Below, one piece after another: positions 9,687 to 17,347 of a stretch of 64,000 nucleotides of DNA. The translations under genes were made by a program, and so were the position numbers. This stretch comes from an uncultured Pseudomonadales bacterium (GTDB lineage: Bacteria > Pseudomonadota > Gammaproteobacteria > Pseudomonadales > Balneatricaceae), in assembly GCA_938084925.1 (NCBI GenBank), contig CALKFY010000027.1, forward strand, positions 1 to 64,000, given 5' to 3'. Positions within the stretch are counted from its first letter, which is position 1; every line of letters starts with the position of its first letter. The notes below the pieces were generated by a model. It ran no database searches, was not told the origin of the DNA, and worked only from the letters and a program-made list of their open reading frames with translations.

Positions 9687-10604
9687 ATGCGCAGTCCCGT
9701 TATATATGGAGGTCTTTCCTTCCTGCTCATTCTCCCCTCAACAGCAACTAGTAGTGATCTAGCCGATCAGGCAGGTACATTGCTATATAAATCCACAGAA
9801 GCATATCAATCAGGTGGTACTGAAGGTATTAAACTTCTGGCTACCAATGAAGCTGTTGCTAAAGCCAACGAATCTATTGCTAATGCCACATCAGATCTAT
9901 CTAGCGAAGGATTCAAAACCTTCGATTTAGGCCTAACCTACGATGATGGTAAAGCGGGAATTGAGCTACTAAGCGTTTACGGTATTAGTGAAACTGATAC
10001 CAGCTTTTTGTTCAACCAGTCTTCTATTCTTAACTATGATTCAAATACAGCCGTGAATATAGGCTTAGGGTATCGAGCACTTACAAGTTCTAAAGATACT
10101 ATCGTTGGCGTGAACGGCTTTTATGACCACGAACTTGGTTCTAATCATAATCGGCTTGGCCTAGGTGTTGAGTGGTTTAATGATCAACTCTCTTTCCGAA
10201 GTAATTATTATAAGGCTATGAGCGGCAACAAGCTTGTTGACGGTTTCTACGAAGAAGCTCTGGATGGAGTAGATTATAAAATTAGTTACTATTTACCCAT
10301 TTCATATCCAGTCGAGATCTTTGCAGAAGGCTACACTTGGTCTGATAGCACAGCTACGCAAGATAAAGGCTACAAACTAGGATTTAGTGGCAATATCGGA
10401 TCATCTTCAACCTACTCGCTTGCTTATGATCGTAACGATGATGGAACTAGCTCGACGTACGTGTCATTTACTTCTTCAATTGGCAATTCAAAATCGCAAA
10501 TTGGCTATAATTTAAAGGAAAAATTGTACCAGCCAGTAGAGCGTGAAAATCGCATTAAGAAGAAAACGACTTCTCGTGGCGGCATAACTGTAAGTGGATT
10601 TTAA
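9687..10604 (+). CDS. Inverse autotransporter beta-domain protein (intimin/invasin-type barrel, no passenger), ZirT-like
   Basis: 305 residues. An N-terminal signal peptide (IYGGLSFLLILPSTATSS) precedes a periplasmic linker and a beta-barrel region with the intimin/invasin signature: FLFNQSSILNYD near residue 110, VNIGLGYR near 126, VGVNGFYDHELGSNHNRLGL near 145-165, then repeated amphipathic strands. The protein ends shortly after the barrel (TTSRGGITVSGF) and has no LysM or Ig-like passenger domains. It is followed after two bases by a gene for a secreted protein. That arrangement matches the Salmonella ZirT/ZirS system, in which an intimin-like barrel exports a separately encoded partner. 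The outer-membrane location and export role follow from the family and gene pairing and have not been shown here. Confidence 0.85.
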   Translation: MRSPVIYGGLSFLLILPSTATSSDLADQAGTLLYKSTEAYQSGGTEGIKLLATNEAVAKANESIANATSDLSSEGFKTFDLGLTYDDGKAGIELLSVYGISETDTSFLFNQSSILNYDSNTAVNIGLGYRALTSSKDTIVGVNGFYDHELGSNHNRLGLGVEWFNDQLSFRSNYYKAMSGNKLVDGFYEEALDGVDYKISYYLPISYPVEIFAEGYTWSDSTATQDKGYKLGFSGNIGSSSTYSLAYDRNDDGTSSTYVSFTSSIGNSKSQIGYNLKEKLYQPVERENRIKKKTTSRGGITVSGF

Positions 10605-10606
10605 TT

Positions 10607-11437
10607 ATGAAAAAAATTGTATTGTCTTTAGGCCTATTGTTTAGCAGTGCTAGTGCGGTCTCTGCCCCTACTGCGTCAATGAATTTGACTATGATTGATG
10701 GTAATAAATGTGCTGTTAACTCAGGCATCACAACCTTTTCGAGTGGTTGTATGACAGAGCCGGATGAATATAAGGTAACTATTCATGAAGTATATTTGTG
10801 TGGCTCTGCTCCTTCAGCGCCGACTACAGCATCGACTGCGGTCTTATCTGCTTGTCAAAAAATATATGATCACAGTGCGGGAACTGAGGTTAGTGTATCA
10901 ACTAGCTCATCAACCGGTTTAAGTACAACAAATTTTTCTGATGCTGATGCTGGTACGTACACTCACGCTGTAGTAAAGCTAAATAACAGCCTAAGCTTCA
11001 AATCGAATCTTGAACTAAATACCAGTCAGGCCGGGGACTCTAGTGGTGCTGGTGTTCATTGTGCGACCGTAGCTGGATCTACTGCTGGGCAAACAGCAGT
11101 ATGTGGTAGCTCAGCCTTAACTGCCGGTTTTTCTGTTGACCCCGTAGACGGATTCACTATTGGCGGTACCAGATATGATGCTCTACGAATCGTACAGTCA
11201 CCATCCATAATGGATGTTTATACTCTAACTGGTACTAACTTGAACGCATCTGCTGCTAATCAGGTAGAATCTTTATTGGCTATTGTGGATTTAGGTTCCT
11301 CTGTAACGGTACCGGAAGGGGCGTATACTGTGGATGTACAGATAAAGAAAACAACGGGTATGAACATTGCGCACGATGGTTCTGGCGATTTAACCCTAAC
11401 TTCGGGACCATTGGTAATTGATATTGCTATTCAGTAA
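10607..11437 (+). CDS. Secreted protein, probable export partner of the adjacent inverse autotransporter (ZirS-like by position)
   Basis: 276 residues with a textbook signal peptide (MKKIVLSLGLLFSSASAVSA, cleavage after SA). The mature part is rich in Ser, Thr, Ala and Gly and predicted to be beta-rich. It has about seven cysteines, several in pairs (GNKC...SSGC, YLCG...SACQ, VHCAT...AVCG), suggesting disulfides outside the cytosol. The segment YKVTIHEVYLC loosely recalls the DUF4382-type beta-sandwich, but I would not assign it. The ATG lies two bases after the barrel gene, so the two are co-translated. No membrane anchor or LPXTG-like sorting signal is visible. Secretion by the barrel is inferred from the ZirTS precedent. 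Confidence 0.75.
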   Translation: MKKIVLSLGLLFSSASAVSAPTASMNLTMIDGNKCAVNSGITTFSSGCMTEPDEYKVTIHEVYLCGSAPSAPTTASTAVLSACQKIYDHSAGTEVSVSTSSSTGLSTTNFSDADAGTYTHAVVKLNNSLSFKSNLELNTSQAGDSSGAGVHCATVAGSTAGQTAVCGSSALTAGFSVDPVDGFTIGGTRYDALRIVQSPSIMDVYTLTGTNLNASAANQVESLLAIVDLGSSVTVPEGAYTVDVQIKKTTGMNIAHDGSGDLTLTSGPLVIDIAIQ

Positions 11438-11486
11438 GCTTGGGTTAGTGTTGATACAATCGATCGCTATCACGATCAGGCGTTTT

Positions 11487-11696
11487 TTATCTCAATTTTG
11501 AGATGGGCCTAGACTTAGAACGGCTTGATCTAGTACTTGCGACCAACCAAATATCGGAATTTGATCTACGGCTACGTTTAACGGTCTGGATCAAATCCCG
11601 ATCCTTCATAGAATCCGGAACAGTGACTAGAGTTAACTTGTATGGGCTAACCCTCCTTAACTGCCTTAGAAAGGCTTCTTTTTCAGTAGCTTTCAT
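11487..11696 (-). CDS. Small basic protein of unknown function
   Basis: 69 residues, strongly basic, with many Arg/Lys/Ser in the C-terminal half (TVKRSRRSNSDIWLVASTRS). The ATG is preceded at good spacing by AGGAATAAT, and the composition looks like a real protein, perhaps nucleic-acid binding. A weak hairpin with a T-rich flank lies between its stop and the convergent secreted-protein gene. No family recognised. It could be a control protein for the replication gene on the other side of the hairpin cluster. Confidence 0.5.
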   Translation of the reverse strand: MKATEKEAFLRQLRRVSPYKLTLVTVPDSMKDRDLIQTVKRSRRSNSDIWLVASTRSSRSKSRPISKLR

Positions 11697-11720
11697 ATTA
11701 TTCCTATACCTAGTTTGATT

Positions 11721-11752
11721 ATTAAACGCGTCGCGTTTAATCGGCGAGCCGA
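11721..11752. repeat. Two adjoining perfect palindromes upstream of the replication gene
   Basis: ATTAAACGCG-T-CGCGTTTAAT (11721-11741) has perfect 10-bp arms. It shares its last T with TCGGC-GA-GCCGA (11741-11752), also perfect. No T-tract follows, so it does not look like a terminator. Its position between the small reverse-strand gene and the replication protein suits an operator, an origin or a cruciform site. Confidence 0.6.
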
Positions 11753-12209
11753 TGATTAATGTTTTAATATAATTGATTCTTAAATCTAAGGTTAAGCCCC
11801 GAAGACAACTTGCCTATCAAGGCAAGTTTCGTATCTAAGTGTGAAGACGTCAGATCAATCCATATAGCAAACCAATATTGGTACGGGAGGTTGCGCGGTC
11901 TCCGTTTAAATGCTGCTTGCAACGCAACGGCAATCAATACCCGCCATATGGTCGACACTGGTATCGATTCTAGGGTTGAGGTGTTGGCTCATTGCCCCTT
12001 TCTTGAAAATAGTTAAAGACATTTTTTTCTTTGTCGCGATTGGCATACTCAGCTTTAAGCCAATCTAAAATCTGCAAATCCAAACGGCAGAACCATTCTC
12101 GAGCAGAACCGAATTCAAGCACCGGTCTCGCTATGTGCCAAGATAGTGTATATTGTTTATTTATGCGTTTTTAGATTCTAACTTTGGGATTCATTAGGAT
12201 TATTTTGGT
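11753..12209. other. Largely non-coding stretch before the replication gene, with a strong hairpin
   Basis: About 460 bases with no convincing forward gene. AACTTGCC (11807-11814) and GGCAAGTT (11821-11828) form a perfect 8-bp hairpin. GTTGC motifs recur around 11892 and 11927. One short reverse-strand frame (11970-12122) is listed separately. The last 90 bases before the replication gene are A+T-rich and probably hold its promoter. I see no ordered iteron array, but an origin here is possible given the neighbouring initiator. Confidence 0.4.
11970..12122 (-). CDS. Possible 50-codon small protein (GTG start)
   Basis: The reverse strand encodes a 50-residue peptide starting at a GTG codon. 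It has a protein-like composition (EFGSAREWFCRLDLQILDWL, then KAEYANRDKEKNVFNYFQE) and a proline-rich end. It is predicted to form a charged amphipathic helix. The frame extends about 13 codons further upstream without an ATG, so it may be the tail of a decayed gene. The ribosome-binding site (GCGAGA) is weak. No homologue recognised. Confidence 0.3.
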   Translation of the reverse strand: MLEFGSAREWFCRLDLQILDWLKAEYANRDKEKNVFNYFQERGNEPTPQP

Positions 12210-15200
12210 ATGGAAACCACTGAGCAATATAGCCTGTCGATAAGCAAATCAATCATAAATGGACAGTCCACATCGGACGATCGAGCTTTTAAGAAAGGAT
12301 TTGAGCCAGTATCGGCTACCCTAGAAGAAATTGCGGACCTTTTAGGCAGCGGCTATGCCATTGCACCGGTTTACGAAAAAGGTATTAGGCATCAGAATCA
12401 GTTTGTTAGTGCCAGTTTTATAGCTATTGATTTTGATGGTCCGGTATCCCCGTCTGACGCACTAAATAACAGTATCGTTAAACAGCATGCTTCTCTGTTT
12501 TATTTGAAGGACGGTACGTTGCCTCACCATCCTCGCTTTAAGATTCTGTTCTTGCTAGAGCAACCTATTCTCGAGGCAAACAAGCTAGATTTGGTCACTA
12601 AAATCCTAGCTAGTTCAGTTGGAGCGGATACATCGCAAGTAAAGAAAGCGCCAATAGTTTTAGGGACCGAGAACCATTATCCGGCCATATTAGAAAGCAC
12701 ACTGTCAGCAGGCTATGTAGCGGCTCTACTTGAAAACGCAGATTATGATAGTAAGTGGACAAATCCCGCCTACTCACGCCAATTAAGATCCAAGAAGAAG
12801 CTTGCTGATCAGCTGTTTGAAGGGCCTAGCGGTAACTATAGATTGGCTGATATTCGCGGCCCCGTTACAGTTTATTGCCCTATCCATCCAAACCCAAAGG
12901 CAGGAGAGACCTTTCTTGGAATCACCCATTGCAAAAAACGATCAAAATACCTCAGTTGCAAGGTATGTAAAAAAACATGGTGGGAAAGTGAAGACTGGAC
13001 CGACCTATTTAAGGATGATTTTGAAGAAACTTTAATTGGCCTATCAAGTAGAGAGTCGAGGCATTTACCAGATTCATATTTTGCAGAAAAAACAGGGTTT
13101 GACGAAATTCTAGATTTCACGACACACGAAGAGGTAAAGGTACCAAGGTTTATTGTCCAGAATCAACGGTACTTATCTGTTGATAAACTCAATAGTGGTG
13201 TCACTTTCATTCGCAGTGCGAAGGGAACAGGTAAGACAGAGTTTTTAGCCAATCTAACTAAAACCTACGATCAGAAATTCAGCAGCCTCGAGGAGTTTGA
13301 GGAAGCGGACTTAGACGACAATGAGCATTATATTGACACCGAAAAAAGCATGTTGCTGATTGGCCACCGACAAGCGTTAATCGGACAAATGTGCAAACGA
13401 TTGAATCTTAATTGCTATCTTGAAGATAGACAGCATAGCCAACATGAAAACCTGATGCGCAAGAGACGGTATGGACTCTGTCTTGATAGTTTGTTTAAGG
13501 TAAAGGACAAGCGCTATTCGCTGGTAATTATTGATGAAGTTGAACAGGTGCTTGCACATTTTTTGTCTGGAACCATGATGGGAAAAAGAGAATCTGTGTT
13601 TGCCCTATTTAGCGAACTGCTTAATAAAGCTGACAAAATTGTGCTTTTGGATGCCGATTTAGGTTGGGTCACGTTCCGTACAATTAAGTCTATCCTTGAA
13701 AGCAGTACCAACAATAATGCCTATCAATTAACCAAGCGGTTTAATTTTCTTTTAAATACTTGGCGACCTCAAGGCCACAAGATCATTTGCCTAGAGGGCA
13801 AAGCACAAGCGTTAGATATCCTCCGCCGTGATTTGGCCATGGGCAAGCGCGTCTTTATCTGCTCCAATACGAAGAAATGGATAAAGAATCTAACCCGAGA
13901 AATAGCTAGCTGGGAGGAGGCAGAAGACTATCAATCCATTTCCATTACCTCAGAGACATCAAACAGCAAAGAAGGTCAGCGCTTTATAAAAAATGCTGCT
14001 GTAGAGTCTCTAAAATACAACGTTATTCTCGCGTCACCATCGCTTGGTACCGGCATCGATATTACCTTTGCTAATAATGAAACACACATTGACACGGTCA
14101 TTGGGCTGTTTGAAACTGTGGTAAATACGCACTTTGACATTGACCAGCAATTGGCTCGCGTCCGGCACCCAGACAAAGTTTGTGTTTGGATTGATGGTAA
14201 ACGTAACAACGTTGAATTCAACGAGGCTATAGTTGCCTACGATCTACAGGAAGAAGGTTTAACAGATCTTGCCAATGCCAACTATGCAATCGATGTTGGT
14301 AATAAATCTCACGAAATTTCGCCATTCATTCAATTTGCTGCACGACTAGTGTCACAGCAAAGGCAGTCTAAAAACAACCTTAAGGCAAATTTTCTCCAAT
14401 ACAAGCACGCCAATGGCTGGAACGTGCAAATGGGCATACCTGACTATCAACAGGCTTATAAGTGGGAAAAGGTTCTTGATTCCTTTATAGGGCCAGGTGA
14501 TAGCGATCTAAACGGGCTAATTTTAAATTCACAAATCCTAAATATGTATGATTTTCATCGGATTCAAGACCGAATGAGTTATTTGAATCTCGATGTGCCC
14601 AGAAAGTGGTTTGGCGCTTATTTGCGTACCTTGATGGAACGCTTTTATTGCCAACCCATTGATGAAGAGCTAATTAAGTTAGACAGATTCGAAAAAAATG
14701 GTTACCTAGGCCGTTATCGTAACCAGATCGCTCGTTACAAAACTGTGAAGGATCGTGATCAACTATTAAAGGTCGTGGAGTTTTTAAAGTTGCAGGACAA
14801 CACGAAGCTAGAACAAGACCAGCGACTGTTGGCGATTCACGACTGGCGCACATCAGGAGCATTGATTCATGCTTTATTAAAGACCACCCCTATTTTTGAT
14901 GGTGAAAAGTTTATCGACGTGGAATTTTGCAAGGTGGATCTAGAAGAGTTCGCTGACGCTTGTACGCAGTTGCTAGCGTACATACGCATCCAGATTGGTA
15001 TGAAGGTTAGGGCCGATGTTAAAAGTCGTGCTGTGAAGCAATTAGGCTTTTTGTTGCGCTATTTATCTCTGGATACCTACTGCACGCGGCAGCAGAAAAT
15101 AGACGGACGAAAATATTACTTTTATCGACTGAAGATGAACGGCGTTGAAAGCATCGAGGCAATTTTATCCCGACAAGCGATCTTTAACGAGCTTGCTGAA

Positions 15201-15407
15201 AAAGATGAGCAATTGAATGAGATTAGATACAAAGGGGGTTGGCACTGGATTAATCAGCAATATGGCTTTACTTACGAGCAAGAGCAGATTGATTGGTTAA
15301 ACGGTGACCCAGTTACAGGCCAAAGATCTGCATTCGAGGGCTATAAGGAATGGGCTGAAGAAGTTGGTCTAGAAGGGGATAAGAAGGGCTTTTTATATAA
15401 TAAGTAG
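12210..15407 (+). CDS. Replication protein with primase-like, zinc-ribbon and superfamily-2 helicase-like regions (CyRepA1-type)
   Basis: 1065 residues, and the largest cargo gene. Residues 60-125 look like an archaeo-eukaryotic primase core: the Asp pair in SFIAIDFDGP (D74, D76), then HHPRFKILFLLEQPI. Residues 223-253 hold Cys/His pairs (CPIH, CKVC), a zinc ribbon. A P-loop SAKGTGKT is at 336-343, Walker B IIDEVEQ at 441-446, a motif V-like SLGTGIDI at 611-618, and a motif VI-like QQLARVRHP at 646-654. This order matches the origin-binding/plasmid replication proteins grouped as CyRepA1. The C-terminal 400 residues are helical with no recognised motif. It is predicted to initiate replication of the element after excision. 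The QxxR motif is slightly off the helicase consensus, so activity is inferred. Confidence 0.72.
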   Translation: METTEQYSLSISKSIINGQSTSDDRAFKKGFEPVSATLEEIADLLGSGYAIAPVYEKGIRHQNQFVSASFIAIDFDGPVSPSDALNNSIVKQHASLFYLKDGTLPHHPRFKILFLLEQPILEANKLDLVTKILASSVGADTSQVKKAPIVLGTENHYPAILESTLSAGYVAALLENADYDSKWTNPAYSRQLRSKKKLADQLFEGPSGNYRLADIRGPVTVYCPIHPNPKAGETFLGITHCKKRSKYLSCKVCKKTWWESEDWTDLFKDDFEETLIGLSSRESRHLPDSYFAEKTGFDEILDFTTHEEVKVPRFIVQNQRYLSVDKLNSGVTFIRSAKGTGKTEFLANLTKTYDQKFSSLEEFEEADLDDNEHYIDTEKSMLLIGHRQALIGQMCKRLNLNCYLEDRQHSQHENLMRKRRYGLCLDSLFKVKDKRYSLVIIDEVEQVLAHFLSGTMMGKRESVFALFSELLNKADKIVLLDADLGWVTFRTIKSILESSTNNNAYQLTKRFNFLLNTWRPQGHKIICLEGKAQALDILRRDLAMGKRVFICSNTKKWIKNLTREIASWEEAEDYQSISITSETSNSKEGQRFIKNAAVESLKYNVILASPSLGTGIDITFANNETHIDTVIGLFETVVNTHFDIDQQLARVRHPDKVCVWIDGKRNNVEFNEAIVAYDLQEEGLTDLANANYAIDVGNKSHEISPFIQFAARLVSQQRQSKNNLKANFLQYKHANGWNVQMGIPDYQQAYKWEKVLDSFIGPGDSDLNGLILNSQILNMYDFHRIQDRMSYLNLDVPRKWFGAYLRTLMERFYCQPIDEELIKLDRFEKNGYLGRYRNQIARYKTVKDRDQLLKVVEFLKLQDNTKLEQDQRLLAIHDWRTSGALIHALLKTTPIFDGEKFIDVEFCKVDLEEFADACTQLLAYIRIQIGMKVRADVKSRAVKQLGFLLRYLSLDTYCTRQQKIDGRKYYFYRLKMNGVESIEAILSRQAIFNELAEKDEQLNEIRYKGGWHWINQQYGFTYEQEQIDWLNGDPVTGQRSAFEGYKEWAEEVGLEGDKKGFLYNK

Positions 15408-15468
15408 ACGATTGAACCTGTCTTATCCCTTTAGTATCTGAGTGATTTAGTTGCTAGGAGGGGATAAG
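15375..15468. repeat. Three GGGGATAAG-type sites around the end of the replication gene
   Basis: GGGGATAAG occurs at 15375-15383 (inside the last codons of the replication gene) and at 15460-15468. Its inverse CTTATCCC occurs at 15422-15429. The two direct copies are part of a longer similar unit that ends in TTTTATATA. The inverted pair 15422/15461 could also form a stem. The sites lie just upstream of the serine recombinase, so a regulator or replication-protein binding site is plausible. Confidence 0.5.
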
Positions 15469-15583
15469 AGTCTAGTTTTATATATTAAAGAAGCTTTTTT
15501 GCCCTACTTATCTCTTTGATAGGGTTACGACAAATCAGTTTTTACTTATAGTGGATGAAGCTAAATAACGCAAAGGAATGATG

Positions 15584-17176
15584 ATGAGCAAACCTGTCTT
15601 ACACATTTACACACGGGTCTCTTCAGCGGCTCAAGAAGATCACGGCACTTCGCTAGAATCACAGAGGACCATAGGTGAAGACAGAGCCAAGGCGTTAGGC
15701 TTTGATTCTAAAGTATGGAATGAAGGTGGTAAATCATCTGCATCTGATTCTTTGGAGAATAGACCTGTTCTGGTGCAGCTGATTGGCGAGGTAGAAGCAG
15801 GAAATGTTAAGCATATTTTTGTTTATGCCATGGATCGCTTGACACGTAATGACACAATTTCTGCTCTGATAAAGCACAAGTTATTGCAAAATGACGTTCA
15901 GTTGTTAGTCCCAAGTGGTGTATATAATTTAAGAGAGGCACAAAGCAAGCTGGTATTTGAAATTATGAGTGCCTTTGCTAGTTACGACAACGCACTTAGA
16001 GCAGAACGATCACGGCAAGGCAAACTGCAGAAAGTGAGATTGGGTTCTTGGCTTGGTGGGCCGCCGCCATTTGGATATAAATTGGTTGATAAAAAACTGT
16101 CTCCAGATGAGATGGAAGCCAAATGGGTCAATGAAATTTTCAAATGGTTTTTGAAGGGCGACTCAGTCAGAGATATATCACAAAAGCTACTTGCAGAGGG
16201 GGTAAGGACAAGGCGCGATAATCCTAAATGGTCGTTGGGATCATTAACAGCCCTTTTAGGCAACACTCATTACGTTGGCTATTACGTTGTGGAGGACAAG
16301 AAAACGGGTGAGAAAATCCGCTGTGAGTGCCCCGCAATTGTGGACCAAGAGCTATATGCTGACGTGCATGCACTAAAAAATCTACGATCTTATAATCGGA
16401 TACGAGAACCGGCTCAGAAGACCTTCTATTTGCTGAAAGGTTTATTGGTCTGTGGTTCTTGCGGCAACAAGTTAGCTGCTCGTAACAGTAAGAAGCATTA
16501 TAGGCAATATTATTATTGCCCTCGCAAAGAGCGCAATTTTAGTGCGCAACAAGAGGTGCAATGCAACAATCGGCAATCATTGCGGCTTAATGTCACGGAT
16601 TCACTAGTATGGAGCAATGTTGTTAAGTCTTTGATTGCTTTGCCGCAGGCGGATGGTCATCCAGTGACATTGGATACAGATACAAAAGATCTTGCTATCA
16701 AAATTAACAAGCAAAACATCGCTATTAAAAAGTTAAATAAGGCATTAGATACTGCCAAGGATCAGATAGCATTATTGGAGGCAGACAAGCTACTTGGAAG
16801 GCGCTCAGAAGATGAAGTTGGGCGTATTGTTAAGGTAGTGAATGAAGATTTAGCTAACACTAATCGTAAATTGGCTAATGCACATGAGCAGCTTAAAAAC
16901 CTACAATCTGAACAGACCCATGCTGGTTGGTGGGATCAGTTTTTTGGCAAGGTTAAGGATCTAAATAAACTGTCTGATGACGAGCGGAGAATGTTTTTGT
17001 TTAAGATTTTAGATTCTATTGGGGTAGACGGCCTCACTGGTGGAGGACATGCATTGACCTTAAGTTACCGTATTAATGTATTTGATCGGGTTGAACCTTG
17101 GGAACAAGAAGGAGGCTTGGAGCATCTAAGCCCCAGCCAGCAGAGGTTTGAGGTGAATGGCTCAAAAAAGTTGTAA
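15584..17176 (+). CDS. Large serine recombinase (site-specific integrase)
   Basis: Catalyses integration and excision through a Ser-DNA link. Counting from the first of three consecutive ATGs (15578), the catalytic motif YTRVSS puts the nucleophile at Ser15. AMDRLTRN (84-91) carries the conserved arginines, and a recombinase domain runs from about 158 (GGPPPFGYKLV) to 270. A zinc ribbon follows (C292, C295, C314, C329), with a coiled coil at about 365-440. The third ATG (15584, MSKPVLH) is chosen because AAAGGA ends at 15577, giving a 6-base spacing. The length, about 530, suits an integrase rather than a small resolvase. The stop codon is immediately followed by the attP arm TGTGTACAAA, so gene and site are adjacent. 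It is the best candidate for having inserted the element at glmS. Confidence 0.93.
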   Translation: MSKPVLHIYTRVSSAAQEDHGTSLESQRTIGEDRAKALGFDSKVWNEGGKSSASDSLENRPVLVQLIGEVEAGNVKHIFVYAMDRLTRNDTISALIKHKLLQNDVQLLVPSGVYNLREAQSKLVFEIMSAFASYDNALRAERSRQGKLQKVRLGSWLGGPPPFGYKLVDKKLSPDEMEAKWVNEIFKWFLKGDSVRDISQKLLAEGVRTRRDNPKWSLGSLTALLGNTHYVGYYVVEDKKTGEKIRCECPAIVDQELYADVHALKNLRSYNRIREPAQKTFYLLKGLLVCGSCGNKLAARNSKKHYRQYYYCPRKERNFSAQQEVQCNNRQSLRLNVTDSLVWSNVVKSLIALPQADGHPVTLDTDTKDLAIKINKQNIAIKKLNKALDTAKDQIALLEADKLLGRRSEDEVGRIVKVVNEDLANTNRKLANAHEQLKNLQSEQTHAGWWDQFFGKVKDLNKLSDDERRMFLFKILDSIGVDGLTGGGHALTLSYRINVFDRVEPWEQEGGLEHLSPSQQRFEVNGSKKL

Positions 17177-17219
17177 TGTGTACAAACAATTTCAGTCCAT
17201 TACGGTGGAGTAGTATTCA
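17177..17219. other. attR of the glmS-linked element
   Basis: The element arm runs from TGTGTACAAA (17177-17186) to A17202. The chromosomal half begins at C17203 and continues GGTGGAGTAG. Read in the glmS frame the site encodes S-I-T-V-E-stop, so exact excision would leave glmS ending in GAG TAG with an unchanged protein. Confidence 0.8.
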
Positions 17220-17256
17220 TATTGGTACTACCTAGATAAACAATGGATACACTGTT

Positions 17257-17279
17257 GGCTCGGCTTTGATTGCTGAGCC
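17257..17279 (+). terminator. Hairpin that probably ended the glmU-glmS transcript before insertion
   Basis: GGCTCGGC (17257-17264) pairs with GCTGAGCC (17272-17279) with one G-T wobble and a 7-base loop. No T-run follows, so it is a weak terminator candidate. It lies about 45 bases after the restored glmS stop in attR. Confidence 0.4.
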
Positions 17280-17347
17280 CCACTATGATGTTGCCTCATA
17301 AACACATACAATTGAGCCTAGAATCCATCTTTTAATAGGTAAGCCCT

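Larger units (their letters stand above)
7350..17202. mobile_element. Integrated element of about 9.85 kb at the 3' end of glmS, serine-recombinase type
   Basis: The boundaries come from sequence alone. TCC-x-T-x-ACGGTGGAGT occurs at the end of glmS (7343-7358) and again at 17196-17211, just after the serine recombinase gene. The base TTTGTACACA at 7366-7375 is the exact inverse of TGTGTACAAA at 17177-17186, and both lie 16 bases from the A/C junction in the shared core. Joining the two inner halves gives a 52-bp palindromic attP. Cargo: a HEPN-like protein, tyrosine recombinase, XRE regulator, inverse autotransporter with secreted partner, replication protein and serine recombinase. By eye the element is more A+T-rich than glmS and uses more TTA/ATA codons. 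The target is the glmS end used by Tn7, but no Tns genes are present. Confidence 0.85.

Noticed and set aside
11810..12016. Forward 68-codon frame in the gap before the replication gene
   Set aside because: It begins inside the hairpin at 11807-11828, has no ribosome-binding site and overlaps a more protein-like reverse frame.
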